A DNA stretch of 36,169 bases from assembly GCF_001401755.1 (NCBI RefSeq), contig NZ_KQ474109.1, positions 4,467-40,635 on the forward strand, given 5' to 3'. How positions within the stretch are numbered: the first letter of the stretch is position 1; every line of letters starts with the position of its first letter. Below the pieces are notes generated by a model. That model was not told the origin of the DNA, searched no databases, and saw only the letters and a program-made list of their open reading frames with translations. Made by a program: the position numbers and the translations under genes. Shown here piece after piece: positions 22,091-30,565 of this stretch. The stretch comes from Aquimarina longa SW024. GTDB taxonomy: Bacteria; Bacteroidota; Bacteroidia; Flavobacteriales; Flavobacteriaceae.

Positions 22091-22357
22091 TTACACTTTC
22101 GAAATATTTACCTTTTCTTGTTGTACTGCCTTTTCAATTTGTTTTGATAATATTCCTGTAAGTATTGAAGTAACTGCAACTACTGTAAGAGTTTGTAGTA
22201 ATTCTTTACCTTTTGGTATTCCAAATTTAAAAGCCTTACTATTTGCATTTTTTCCAAGATTGTAATACAAAAGTGCTTCGCCTAATCCTATTGCTACCCC
22301 TGCTCCTGTTACGATCATTACAGTCTTATCTATTTTCCTGGTTTTTTCTTTTTCCAT
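22091..22357 (-). CDS. small two-helix membrane protein
   Basis: This 88-residue protein has a basic N-terminus (MEKEKTRKIDK) and two membrane helices, at about 12-32 (VMIVTGAGVAIGLGEALLYY) and 54-70 (LLQTLTVVAVTSILTGIL), joined by a polar loop. A charged tail follows. It lies in the replication-type operon rather than the structural one, yet is of the same small anchored kind. The function is unknown. A membrane-attachment factor for replication or a virion-membrane protein are both possible. Confidence 0.6.
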   Translation of the reverse strand: MEKEKTRKIDKTVMIVTGAGVAIGLGEALLYYNLGKNANSKAFKFGIPKGKELLQTLTVVAVTSILTGILSKQIEKAVQQEKVNISKV

Positions 22358-22362
22358 AACCC

Positions 22363-23034
22363 TTATTTTTCTTCTAATTTATCTTCAATTTTCTCATAAC
22401 GCTCTTTCAGTTCTTCATTATCTTTCTGTCCTCGGATAGCATTCATCTTATAGATTTTTAACAAGCTTCGATGTGTACTTTTAAGTAATTTCTTGGATTC
22501 TTTTTGTACTTCAAGATTACTTTCTAACCTGTCTGGAATAAGATTACCCAATGAGATCATATGTCCTTTAATTTTAGCATATCGGGTAGGTTTAGGTTTT
22601 GCTCCTTCTAACTTCCGTTTTTCTTCTCTGTATATTTTCATTTTTACCCGACATTCCTTTACCACTTTCTCTAACTCATCAATCTCTGTTTTGCCAACTG
22701 TTTGCTCAGGTTTATCTTTTACTCTCCTAGTTTGCTCTTTTTTAGGTATAGCTTTGTTCTTATCCTTTGTCGATAAATTCTTTTTTTTTGGTTTTGAAGT
22801 TTTCACTTTTTCTTCTTCTGGATCTGCACAAGGATTTATATCTATAATAGCATTTGGAGATATTTTTGTTATCATTTGGTATATCTTATTGATACTGGTT
22901 TCTTCTTCTTTCTCAAAAACAGCTTTAGATTCAATTTCATTATAATCATCAATAATCCCTTTTACTGATTTCTGTACAGCTTCGTGTCGTATTTTAGAAA
23001 GATCTAGTTTTAATAAATCATGTATTGTTGCCAT
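22363..23034 (-). CDS. charged helical protein of unknown function
   Basis: This 223-residue protein starts with ATIHDLLKLDLSKIRHEAVQ, continues with an acidic helix, and has a strongly basic Lys-rich linker (about 76-112, KTSKPKKKNLSTKDKNKAI type). A Lys/Glu helical C-terminal half (about 115-223) looks like a coiled coil. It has no membrane segment and no catalytic motif. It lies between the small membrane gene and a Leu/Glu-repeat protein in the early-type operon. A DNA-binding or scaffold role is conceivable. I recognise no family. Confidence 0.55.
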   Translation of the reverse strand: MATIHDLLKLDLSKIRHEAVQKSVKGIIDDYNEIESKAVFEKEEETSINKIYQMITKISPNAIIDINPCADPEEEKVKTSKPKKKNLSTKDKNKAIPKKEQTRRVKDKPEQTVGKTEIDELEKVVKECRVKMKIYREEKRKLEGAKPKPTRYAKIKGHMISLGNLIPDRLESNLEVQKESKKLLKSTHRSLLKIYKMNAIRGQKDNEELKERYEKIEDKLEEK

Positions 23035-23052
23035 TTTTCTTGTTTTTTAAGA

Positions 23053-23412
23053 TTATGCACTTTTTATATTCAATTCTAACTCTAGCTCTAGTTCCAATAA
23101 TTCTATTGTTCGTGCTCGTGCTCGTGCTTGAATTTGTATCTCCTCTACAGATAGTTCTTTTTTTATAGTACCCCTCTTCTTTGAAGTGGTTCTTGAAATA
23201 CCTTTAACATCACGATTCAACAACTGATATAAAAGCTCATCTGCTTCCTGCGCTTTTACATCTGCTTTACTGAAACCTTTAGATTCATTTTTAATGACTT
23301 CAAAGGCTTGAACTGGATCAAGTTTTCTTTTGGTTCTAGCCAAAATTTCTTCCTGATGCTGGATCTCAACTGATTTAAGGTATTTTACCTTGGTATCTTT
23401 TGTCTTGTACAT
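23053..23412 (-). CDS. small helical protein with dipeptide repeats, unknown
   Basis: This 119-residue protein is helical and charged. Near the C-terminus it carries short dipeptide runs, ARARART then ELELELELEL, encoded by matching 6-base DNA repeats. The middle (FEVIKNESKGFSKADVKAQE) resembles a helix-turn-helix-sized segment but is not clear. It sits between the 114-aa and 223-aa genes in the early-type operon. No family is recognised. The dipeptide runs are probably slippage products. Confidence 0.5.
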   Translation of the reverse strand: MYKTKDTKVKYLKSVEIQHQEEILARTKRKLDPVQAFEVIKNESKGFSKADVKAQEADELLYQLLNRDVKGISRTTSKKRGTIKKELSVEEIQIQARARARTIELLELELELELNIKSA

Positions 23413-23415
23413 AAT

Positions 23416-23760
23416 TTAAAGGGTGTGATCGATTGAAAATTCTTGTTTATATAGTGTTGTCAAACTCAGAAAGAATTCATTTGCTTCTTCCTGATCAGAA
23501 TAATGAATAGAACAGTTTTGGGGAGTGCCTTCCATATCAAAACATTCGTATCGATAGCATTGTACAGGACGATCAACATTGCTAATATCAATGGTTGTCC
23601 ATCGTAAAATTCTCGTCTTTCTATGCATTGATGATTCCATAATTCTGAAATCTCTACAATGCTCTTTGCACTCTTTGTTAATTTCTATAGCTCTATTCAT
23701 TATAGCCTTGATGATATGCTCCGAAATATTTTGAGTTTTTCTATTGATTTCCTTTTTCAT
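23416..23760 (-). CDS. 114-aa protein of unknown function
   Basis: This 114-residue protein has a helical N-terminus (ISEHIIKAIMNRAIEINKEC), then a strand-rich middle with WTTIDISNVDRPVQCYRYEC and a helical end (SDQEEANEFFLSLTTLYKQE). Four cysteines (C36, C40, C69, C74) and one near 83 could be a metal site but spacing is irregular. It overlaps the stop of the 341-aa gene by four bases, so it belongs to the same operon. I recognise no family. Confidence 0.5.
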   Translation of the reverse strand: MKKEINRKTQNISEHIIKAIMNRAIEINKECKEHCRDFRIMESSMHRKTRILRWTTIDISNVDRPVQCYRYECFDMEGTPQNCSIHYSDQEEANEFFLSLTTLYKQEFSIDHTL

Positions 23761-24782
23761 TTCTTGCTTATTTGTTGGGTGTAATTTTCTATAATCTGTG
23801 TGACTTCACGTACCGCTTCGTTTATAGAATAACTCTGTTCAAAAACAGCATAGCCATCTTGTTTTTCAGTTATTTCTTTTACAAAGTCTTTACCCATATT
23901 TTCCTTTAATGATCCTAACCCATCAGGAATGTTTAGACCAAAATGATCACTTAATGCTATAAGTGACTTAAATCCTCTATAGCGAAAATATCTTGGATCA
24001 CTTGTCATCAATAACAGTTGATTTTTATCCAATCGATCCTGAAATCGTTTAATTCGAATGACTCCCATCACTACATTGTCATTAAAAGAAGTTCCTAATA
24101 ATGTGTTCACCTCTACTGCCACACCTCGTACCTCCATAAATTCTACTAATTCAGCACACCCCAAACCAACATATAAGAGTTCATCACCTTCTACTTTTGC
24201 ATTACCACCCGACATCAGATATAATCTCAATGCTGGATATGATGATTTTCTATCTTTGAAATAGGCAAATACACTTTTAACCGCAGTTGTTTTATTTGAA
24301 GTGTCCAATTCTATTTGAAGCTGGCTAATGATATTTTCAATTGGTTTCTTTTTCCTTGTAGGTTGCAATCGGTATAATCCCATCGCTGCCCGATCAAAGG
24401 AAAAAACTCCTAGACCTCTATCATTATATGCGACTTTTGGTTTTGAAAGAATTTGATCACTTATTAGTTTTATGTACTCGGCTAACTTATCTTTGATTTT
24501 AGGTTGAATTGTCCGCAATAGTTCCATTCCTAAAAAGTATTTATGGTCATTCAATTCACTTACATCTTTTGGATTTGGTGATCCATACCACGTACTACTT
24601 TTTCTTATCCTTGAAGCTGTTCTTTCATTCATTCGTTTCAATACGCCACGATTATGAGTATTCAAAACAGCAGCTTGGCTATCTACAAAATCATTAAATG
24701 CCTGTACACTATCGAAAGTAGCATAGCTAGTAGCTATACTACCATTGTTATCAGCAATTTTATGTATCATTGGAGCTTTCAT
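23757..24782 (-). CDS. MoxR partner protein, possible VWA-type fold
   Basis: This 341-residue protein directly follows the AAA+ ATPase, with stop and start codons overlapping by one base (TAATG). It contains STWYGSPNPKDVSELNDHKY (about 63-82), GVFSFDRAAMGLYRLQPTR (about 125-143), and later hydrophobic strands (LRLYLMSGG, VRGVAVEVNTLLG, VVMGVIRIKRF). MoxR-type ATPases are usually paired with VWA-domain proteins, and some phages carry such pairs (DUF7192-like). The metal-binding DxSxS of a VWA domain is not evident, so the fold is an inference from the partner and overall strand pattern. Confidence 0.55.
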   Translation of the reverse strand: MKAPMIHKIADNNGSIATSYATFDSVQAFNDFVDSQAAVLNTHNRGVLKRMNERTASRIRKSSTWYGSPNPKDVSELNDHKYFLGMELLRTIQPKIKDKLAEYIKLISDQILSKPKVAYNDRGLGVFSFDRAAMGLYRLQPTRKKKPIENIISQLQIELDTSNKTTAVKSVFAYFKDRKSSYPALRLYLMSGGNAKVEGDELLYVGLGCAELVEFMEVRGVAVEVNTLLGTSFNDNVVMGVIRIKRFQDRLDKNQLLLMTSDPRYFRYRGFKSLIALSDHFGLNIPDGLGSLKENMGKDFVKEITEKQDGYAVFEQSYSINEAVREVTQIIENYTQQISKK

Positions 24783-25738
24783 TATCCTAATCTCTTTTTA
24801 TATTCCATCTTAAACTCATTAATCATCACAGCACCTTTATATGAATTTAAAAAGCCCTCCAAATTCACTTCGATTTTGATCTTCTTTGCTTTATCATCAT
24901 TCATAACCATAAAATAGCTTTCCAATGCATCTTTTAAAGTTTTACCGTTTGGCACTTTTCGATAGAGCTTTCCTTGTTCATCTTTCAGTCCAGTAACTCT
25001 TTTCATCTCTAACTCATAAGCACGTTCCATATTAAGCATTGTTCTGAGCGTCATAATATCTTCTGTATCATCATCACCTATTTCTTTCCCTTCATATACT
25101 AAAATGGCTTTACGTATTTTTATACATATATCCGCTACTGGAGGATAGACTAATTGACGTTCCAACACTTCATTAAACCCTATTCTATATATACATCCAC
25201 TAAAGCGATCTAAAAGCGATGCATCCTGCTTATTATTTCCTACATAATTCCCACTTGCTCCTTTGCCTATAACATTTCCCGTTGCAATGCAGCCAAAGTC
25301 TTCGTGTTTTACAATAGGTTCATTAAGTCCATTAAAAATAATGGCATCAGATTTGGAACTCTTTGCCAATGCATCATTTAATAAGCCTGCGGTATTTGCA
25401 TCTAATTTGGGCATCTCATCAAGGATGAGTATTTTTCCATCTCTCCAAGCTTCTATAAGCGCACCTTCCTTATATCCAGAAATTGTCTGTCCTCCCTTAA
25501 TATCAATCGGTGATGTCCATTGATTACAATTCACTACTACAAAAGGCAAGGCTTTTTTGTCATTTTCAGTTCTACCAAATAGCGCATAGGCTACTTTCTC
25601 TCCTAAAGTGGTCTTACCTGTTCCAGCACTTCCTACCAGAAATACATTGTTTCCACTACTCAAATCATCAAGCACTTTCATAAAGTTTGGAATTTGCTTG
25701 ATTTCTGGAATATCTAAGGTGTATATTCTTCTTTTCAT
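24782..25738 (-). CDS. MoxR/AAA_5-type AAA+ ATPase
   Basis: This 318-residue protein has Walker A G36-S-A-G-T-G-K-T43, Walker B ILILDEM (103-109), a sensor-1 region, FGCIATGNVIGKG, and an arginine-finger context, SLLDRFSGCIYRIGF. This is the signature set of MoxR/AAA_5 ATPases, which act as hexameric chaperones remodelling protein complexes. The C-terminal helical part (about 225-318) contains MLNMERAYELEMKRV. The partner protein downstream is probably its substrate adaptor. Roles in particle maturation or in countering defence are both possible. Confidence 0.8.
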   Translation of the reverse strand: MKRRIYTLDIPEIKQIPNFMKVLDDLSSGNNVFLVGSAGTGKTTLGEKVAYALFGRTENDKKALPFVVVNCNQWTSPIDIKGGQTISGYKEGALIEAWRDGKILILDEMPKLDANTAGLLNDALAKSSKSDAIIFNGLNEPIVKHEDFGCIATGNVIGKGASGNYVGNNKQDASLLDRFSGCIYRIGFNEVLERQLVYPPVADICIKIRKAILVYEGKEIGDDDTEDIMTLRTMLNMERAYELEMKRVTGLKDEQGKLYRKVPNGKTLKDALESYFMVMNDDKAKKIKIEVNLEGFLNSYKGAVMINEFKMEYKKRLG

Positions 25739-25771
25739 ATCAATCTATTATATCTTGTTTGCCACTGTACG

Positions 25772-28700
25772 TTATGCGGTTTGAAGACTATGATATAGTC
25801 TTAATTGATCTAGTACGATATCTATCGGCTCTATGAGTCCAATCATATCCTCATAAGCTATCCGACCTAATTCTTCCTCGGTATACCTTCCAAAAACAAA
25901 CTCAGAGTTTCCATCTTCATGTGGGTTATTAATGATGAAGAATCCTAATGTATCTTTAGCTTCATAAAGGAATTGTTTTGAAGTTTCTTTAACCTTAACC
26001 TCAAACTCTTTCTCTACTGGTGTGCCACTAATTGCTTGCTTCCAAGCTCTGTAGGGAACAACTACATTTTTAAAAACAGGAATAAGGGAATAGTTAAATT
26101 TCTCCTTATCACTTAGAGGTCGAGTATAGGATACAGTACCAAAAGGATACTTAGTGCTTTTTGGTTCTTTGTACTCTTTAAATCCTGTAATTGGATTACT
26201 TCCCTGCCCATAGGGTCTACCCAATTCATAGGAATAATTTCCTTCAGATTCTTTAGTATTTCGATCCCAATCTTTTTGATTTTCAATTTCCCAATCTTCT
26301 AGCTCCTTTACTTTACCCAAAAATTGTAAACCATAGGTGTCTAGTTGTTTTAGAAAAGCGCTTAAGTTTTTCAGATGAAGTACTCCCGTCATTTCTCCTC
26401 CATTTTGAACGAAGTCTGGTAATTCATCTTCCGTTTGACCTTCTGCCCTTCTAATTAATTCACGCAGTTTAGGATCTATAGCCATTTTATAATGCTCTCC
26501 TTTATGAATATATACTTGAAAATAATTCTCTCCAATACGTTTGAAGCGAAGCTGATCCTTTTGATCTGAAAAGAATTCATCAATAGAAAGGGCTTTGATA
26601 GTATTGAGGGCTTCTGACATTGGCAAGAGGGCTTTGTTTATGCCATCTATACCAAATTCTTTATCCATCAGAATGCCATTCTTAATCTCACCTGTTTTGG
26701 TATTGTATTTTACTAGCTTGTTTTCTCCTCCGATTGCTCCAGATGCTACAACAATATTTTCAGTTAAAATATGCCTGCGTTCTCGTTTGGAAGAAGCCTT
26801 TTTTATAAGTTCATTCCATTCAATTGGAATTTGTTTACGTTCTTCTTCAGAAATATCGGTACTCTGCGTATAAATCAAACTGAGATACACATGTTCTTCA
26901 GGCTGTAATGAATACGAAATAAGTCTACGAGAATCCGCTACTGCAAATCGTAAATGTATATTACCATAGGTATATGGATTCTTAGCAGATGTGCCCAACG
27001 AAACCCCTAAGAAGATACCCCAAGCTGGTTCTTTGGTAGGATTCAGATATGGGATTTTCAGCACTTGTCCGATATCGAAATACCCTACATATTTTACAAT
27101 TTGTTGTTTGATATATTCTAATCCCTGTAGATATTTATTGACTGCACTTAATTTTTCTTCGATCAATTCTTGTAGATTTTCTCGGTCATTCGCTATTTTT
27201 TCATTTTCATCATCATCTTTTCCACTTCCTATATCAGGTAAATCCTTTAATTCTTCTCGAAGCTTATTCACTACTACCATACGCTTTTCCCTACGTTCTT
27301 CAATAAGTAATGGAAACTTCTCATTGATATCGCGGACTAAGTCCGATTTTACAACTTCTGTTTTTCTTCCGTCCAAAGCTTTGGTGATACGATTTTCAAC
27401 ATCTTGCTTGGTTAAGGGACGCTTTAAATTATTGACAATGCTTACTTCCCGAACAGTATCTTTTCCAAAGGGTGTATTTCCTCCATTCCCTTGTTTGAAT
27501 AAGTATCTCTTTTTTATTTCGGCATCCAAGGGTAGAAACTCCGTTTCTAAATTATACGTCCCTTGTTGTTTCTCCAGCTTGATCTGGTGATCATAGCGTT
27601 CCAGTAAAATAGTGTACAAATTGTCCTGATCTTCTACTAAAAGTAGTCCAGCACGTCCTGTAAGTTGTCGTATAGCACCTTCTTTCCCCTCATTACGCTC
27701 GTAGTACTTTGCACCTGTTTTTCTATCGGTTACTTTATGATACGTGGGATGCCCTAATTTTTGCATCATTTCAGGATTTTCATTAATCCATTGCCACGCC
27801 ACTTTATCTCCGTATTTATTTAAAAAATCCGCACTTTTAAGCGTATCGTCATTCGTATTTTGAGATCCTGTAGTATTGGCATCCAATGACTTTAGTTTTG
27901 CCTTCAGCATTGTCATTAGTCTACGTTCTGTTGGAATATCATTTGTGATGTAATAGTACTCAGGTAAGTTGACCTGTCCCGTTCTGTTAATGCGTCCTCG
28001 TTTTTGTACTTCGATGTTGATATCCAACTCAAACTGGTGAATGATCATAGCTCGCTGTCTCTGATCTGCAAAATCTTTTGACGCATGTGCAGATGAACCT
28101 GTACTACCGCTTTGATTAATTAGTAATACATCGTAATCCCCTCCGTTAAATAATCGAAATGATTTCTCCGTGTCACTTCTAAAAGACGAGACAACTACAT
28201 CTTCACCACTGTATCGTATTTTTTGATTCCTTCCTGTGACTTCTGTTACCTTGAAATATTCATCATTATGCCCTCCTATATTAGAAGGTTTTTTTTCATT
28301 TTCTATCAATTGCACTAACTGGTCAATAGGGGAAATACTAAGTCCTGAACGCTCTAAAAGCATTGCCTTTTTAATCCTAGTATATTCCTCTTGCCCTTTT
28401 CTTGACAATTCGGTTACCGCAATTCGCTCTCTACTTTTTTTACCATCAATATCTGTGTAACTATAGAAAAAAACACTGTCTAATCCCTTAATCAACGTTC
28501 GTACAAAATCTAATTCTTCTTTAGGTAAAACATCTCCACTTGATAGGTTCAGATCTTTTAAAAATGCACCCATTGTAGATTTGAAAGCGATGACCACCTT
28601 CTTGTCTTCTCGTAAAAGCGACACGGTTTTTTTAGCTACTTCTTCAACTTTCAATGCAAAAAGCATTTGGTCTACAATATTGAATACCCTAGAAAAATAA

Positions 28701-30052
28701 GGGGCTTGTTTTACCCCTAAACCTCTAGGTTTGTTTTCCATTCTTTCTCCTTGAGCTTTTGCATCTGCGTGAACTAATGCCAATATTGGTACTACGTATT
28801 CTTCCTCGAATTGAACGACTTCATTCATCAATTTGATAATCCGATTTACACTTGCTCTATTCTTACTTCGACTTGGTTCTTCGTCTAATGTGATATACTC
28901 AACTTTAACACCTTCATTAGAACGTTGTCTCCTAATAAGCTGACCACTTTCTGCAAGGTTAGATGCTACGATTTCCTGAAGTGCTAATCCTCCTCTACGC
29001 ATAGCCATTACAAATGCTCCATCCTTTAACCCTGTTTCAGAAATTGCCGTTTTCTTCCCATAGAAAGGCATTACTTCTGGATATTTGGCAAAAGTTGCAC
29101 TTAAAAAACAACAAGAATATACTTTAGGCAGTACCCTACGCATCCAATTCCCAATAATGGAATCAAATCCGCCTGCACTATGCGATTCATCTAAAATAAA
29201 CACCACTTTTTTATAGCGTTTACTCCCTTCTATTCCACTTTCACATATACTCTCTATCCAAGAACGTTTATAATAATTAGCAGATTGAACCTGACTATAG
29301 GTGGTAAAAACCATATCATATCCACTTGGTAAATAATCTATATTTTCATAGATAGTTACCGTTGGTGTAGTTTCAGGATTAGGTAATTTTCTACCCGTTT
29401 TTTTATGCCATTCTATAGATTCCGAACTTTCAGTAACTAAAGTCTTCACGGTTGTCAATAATTCTTCCTGAGCTTTACCCGATAATGGAGTAAAAATGAT
29501 ATTCCCATCTGCATCTTTTATTTTTGCCCCAGAATCAGAATTAGAATTGACTATAAAAGGTTGGATATCTCCAAAACCAATTGCCTTTAAATCCCGATAC
29601 ATATCCGTAAACAAACTAGAGCTTTTGGTAAAGAAAATGGGTAAATATCCTTGCATTACTGCATGGCGAATAACGGCTGCTGCTTGTCTTCCTTTTCCAA
29701 TTCCTGTTTGATCTCCAATGATAATTCCTTGCTCACGTTCAAACTGCTTGAGATATAATGCTACTGCATCAATCTGTTCCGCAGCAAAAGCATTCCATAA
29801 GGTTGCTGTGGATATATATTTTAATTCATTACGGACATAATTATCAATATTCCCTTTTTTCTTTACAATATGGTTTAAAGCCTTTTGAACTTCAAAAGCC
29901 ATATTTCTAGGAATAAGAGTATTCATTTTAAAACTTGCATTTGATTTTGGCACATATGGAACAAGGGAGGTCTGATCGGCTGCCAACTTCGCTACTTGGG
30001 CTGCATCCTGAGTGAATCCATCTTGCGCTACTTGTAATTCAATATTCTCCAT
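25772..30052 (-). CDS. Strawberry-notch-type superfamily 2 helicase (DarB helicase-like)
   Basis: This 1426-residue protein has a helicase ATP site IIGDQTGIGKGRQAA (about 111-125) and motif II FILDESH (285-291) with FLSAT (316-320). Its C-terminal helicase half contains INQSGSTGSSAHAS and KRGRINRTGQ, typical of the Strawberry-notch (SBNO) family. About 700 residues without recognised domains follow. In phage P1 and many plasmids such helicases are joined to an adenine methyltransferase (DarB/Ddr-type antirestriction). Here the methyltransferase is the separate 1752-aa protein encoded just upstream. The helicase is probably delivered with or acts on element DNA. No membrane segment is seen. 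Confidence 0.85.
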   Translation of the reverse strand: MENIELQVAQDGFTQDAAQVAKLAADQTSLVPYVPKSNASFKMNTLIPRNMAFEVQKALNHIVKKKGNIDNYVRNELKYISTATLWNAFAAEQIDAVALYLKQFEREQGIIIGDQTGIGKGRQAAAVIRHAVMQGYLPIFFTKSSSLFTDMYRDLKAIGFGDIQPFIVNSNSDSGAKIKDADGNIIFTPLSGKAQEELLTTVKTLVTESSESIEWHKKTGRKLPNPETTPTVTIYENIDYLPSGYDMVFTTYSQVQSANYYKRSWIESICESGIEGSKRYKKVVFILDESHSAGGFDSIIGNWMRRVLPKVYSCCFLSATFAKYPEVMPFYGKKTAISETGLKDGAFVMAMRRGGLALQEIVASNLAESGQLIRRQRSNEGVKVEYITLDEEPSRSKNRASVNRIIKLMNEVVQFEEEYVVPILALVHADAKAQGERMENKPRGLGVKQAPYFSRVFNIVDQMLFALKVEEVAKKTVSLLREDKKVVIAFKSTMGAFLKDLNLSSGDVLPKEELDFVRTLIKGLDSVFFYSYTDIDGKKSRERIAVTELSRKGQEEYTRIKKAMLLERSGLSISPIDQLVQLIENEKKPSNIGGHNDEYFKVTEVTGRNQKIRYSGEDVVVSSFRSDTEKSFRLFNGGDYDVLLINQSGSTGSSAHASKDFADQRQRAMIIHQFELDINIEVQKRGRINRTGQVNLPEYYYITNDIPTERRLMTMLKAKLKSLDANTTGSQNTNDDTLKSADFLNKYGDKVAWQWINENPEMMQKLGHPTYHKVTDRKTGAKYYERNEGKEGAIRQLTGRAGLLLVEDQDNLYTILLERYDHQIKLEKQQGTYNLETEFLPLDAEIKKRYLFKQGNGGNTPFGKDTVREVSIVNNLKRPLTKQDVENRITKALDGRKTEVVKSDLVRDINEKFPLLIEERREKRMVVVNKLREELKDLPDIGSGKDDDENEKIANDRENLQELIEEKLSAVNKYLQGLEYIKQQIVKYVGYFDIGQVLKIPYLNPTKEPAWGIFLGVSLGTSAKNPYTYGNIHLRFAVADSRRLISYSLQPEEHVYLSLIYTQSTDISEEERKQIPIEWNELIKKASSKRERRHILTENIVVASGAIGGENKLVKYNTKTGEIKNGILMDKEFGIDGINKALLPMSEALNTIKALSIDEFFSDQKDQLRFKRIGENYFQVYIHKGEHYKMAIDPKLRELIRRAEGQTEDELPDFVQNGGEMTGVLHLKNLSAFLKQLDTYGLQFLGKVKELEDWEIENQKDWDRNTKESEGNYSYELGRPYGQGSNPITGFKEYKEPKSTKYPFGTVSYTRPLSDKEKFNYSLIPVFKNVVVPYRAWKQAISGTPVEKEFEVKVKETSKQFLYEAKDTLGFFIINNPHEDGNSEFVFGRYTEEELGRIAYEDMIGLIEPIDIVLDQLRLYHSLQTA

Positions 30053-30145
30053 AATTTTCTTTTTAAAAGGACTTTCTTCTACTCACTAAGTGAAGTTTAA
30101 TATTCCAAGGCTTGCCTAGAAGTAGTATATCTACTGTTTTGCTAC

Positions 30146-30565
30146 CTATCTTTCAAAACTTGATAGTACTTCTAAATACCTTCGTAAAGTAGTATCTGCA
30201 TATATTTGGACTGCATCTTCCTTTTCCATCCCACCATACATTAGAGAATCATCTGGCACGGTATCGTCCAGAGTACTCCAGTTTTCTTTAAGTGTCCACA
30301 TGGCACTTTGCATTTTATCATGGTACATTAGGAAATTTGCAATTTCATCAACCGTATTACTATCCGTATAGACAGTTTCTAGGTATTCCTCAATAAGAGC
30401 AATAGGATCATCTCCCTCTGCCATTGACCATGCTATTAAGTTATGTAATCGGATAAAAACCCCTGCTTCATGATCTTCAAAATTTTCAAATGGTATTGGA
30501 TTGCTTACCATAAAAAGTGTAGCACTGCCATCTGAAGTCATTAATTGATTATTAAAAAATATCAT
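30146..30565 (-). CDS. acidic 139-aa protein between methyltransferase and helicase
   Basis: This 139-residue protein is acidic and helical, with FEDHEAGVFIRLHNLIAWSM (about 29-48), AEGDDPIALIEEYLETVYTD (49-68) and a C-terminal DTTLRRYLEVLSSFER. Its ATG overlaps the methyltransferase stop by four bases. It has no membrane segment and no catalytic motif. Its position between the two halves of a DarB-like system suggests a small accessory or chaperone. A 93-bp gap without genes separates it from the helicase gene. I recognise no family. Confidence 0.55.
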   Translation of the reverse strand: MIFFNNQLMTSDGSATLFMVSNPIPFENFEDHEAGVFIRLHNLIAWSMAEGDDPIALIEEYLETVYTDSNTVDEIANFLMYHDKMQSAMWTLKENWSTLDDTVPDDSLMYGGMEKEDAVQIYADTTLRRYLEVLSSFER

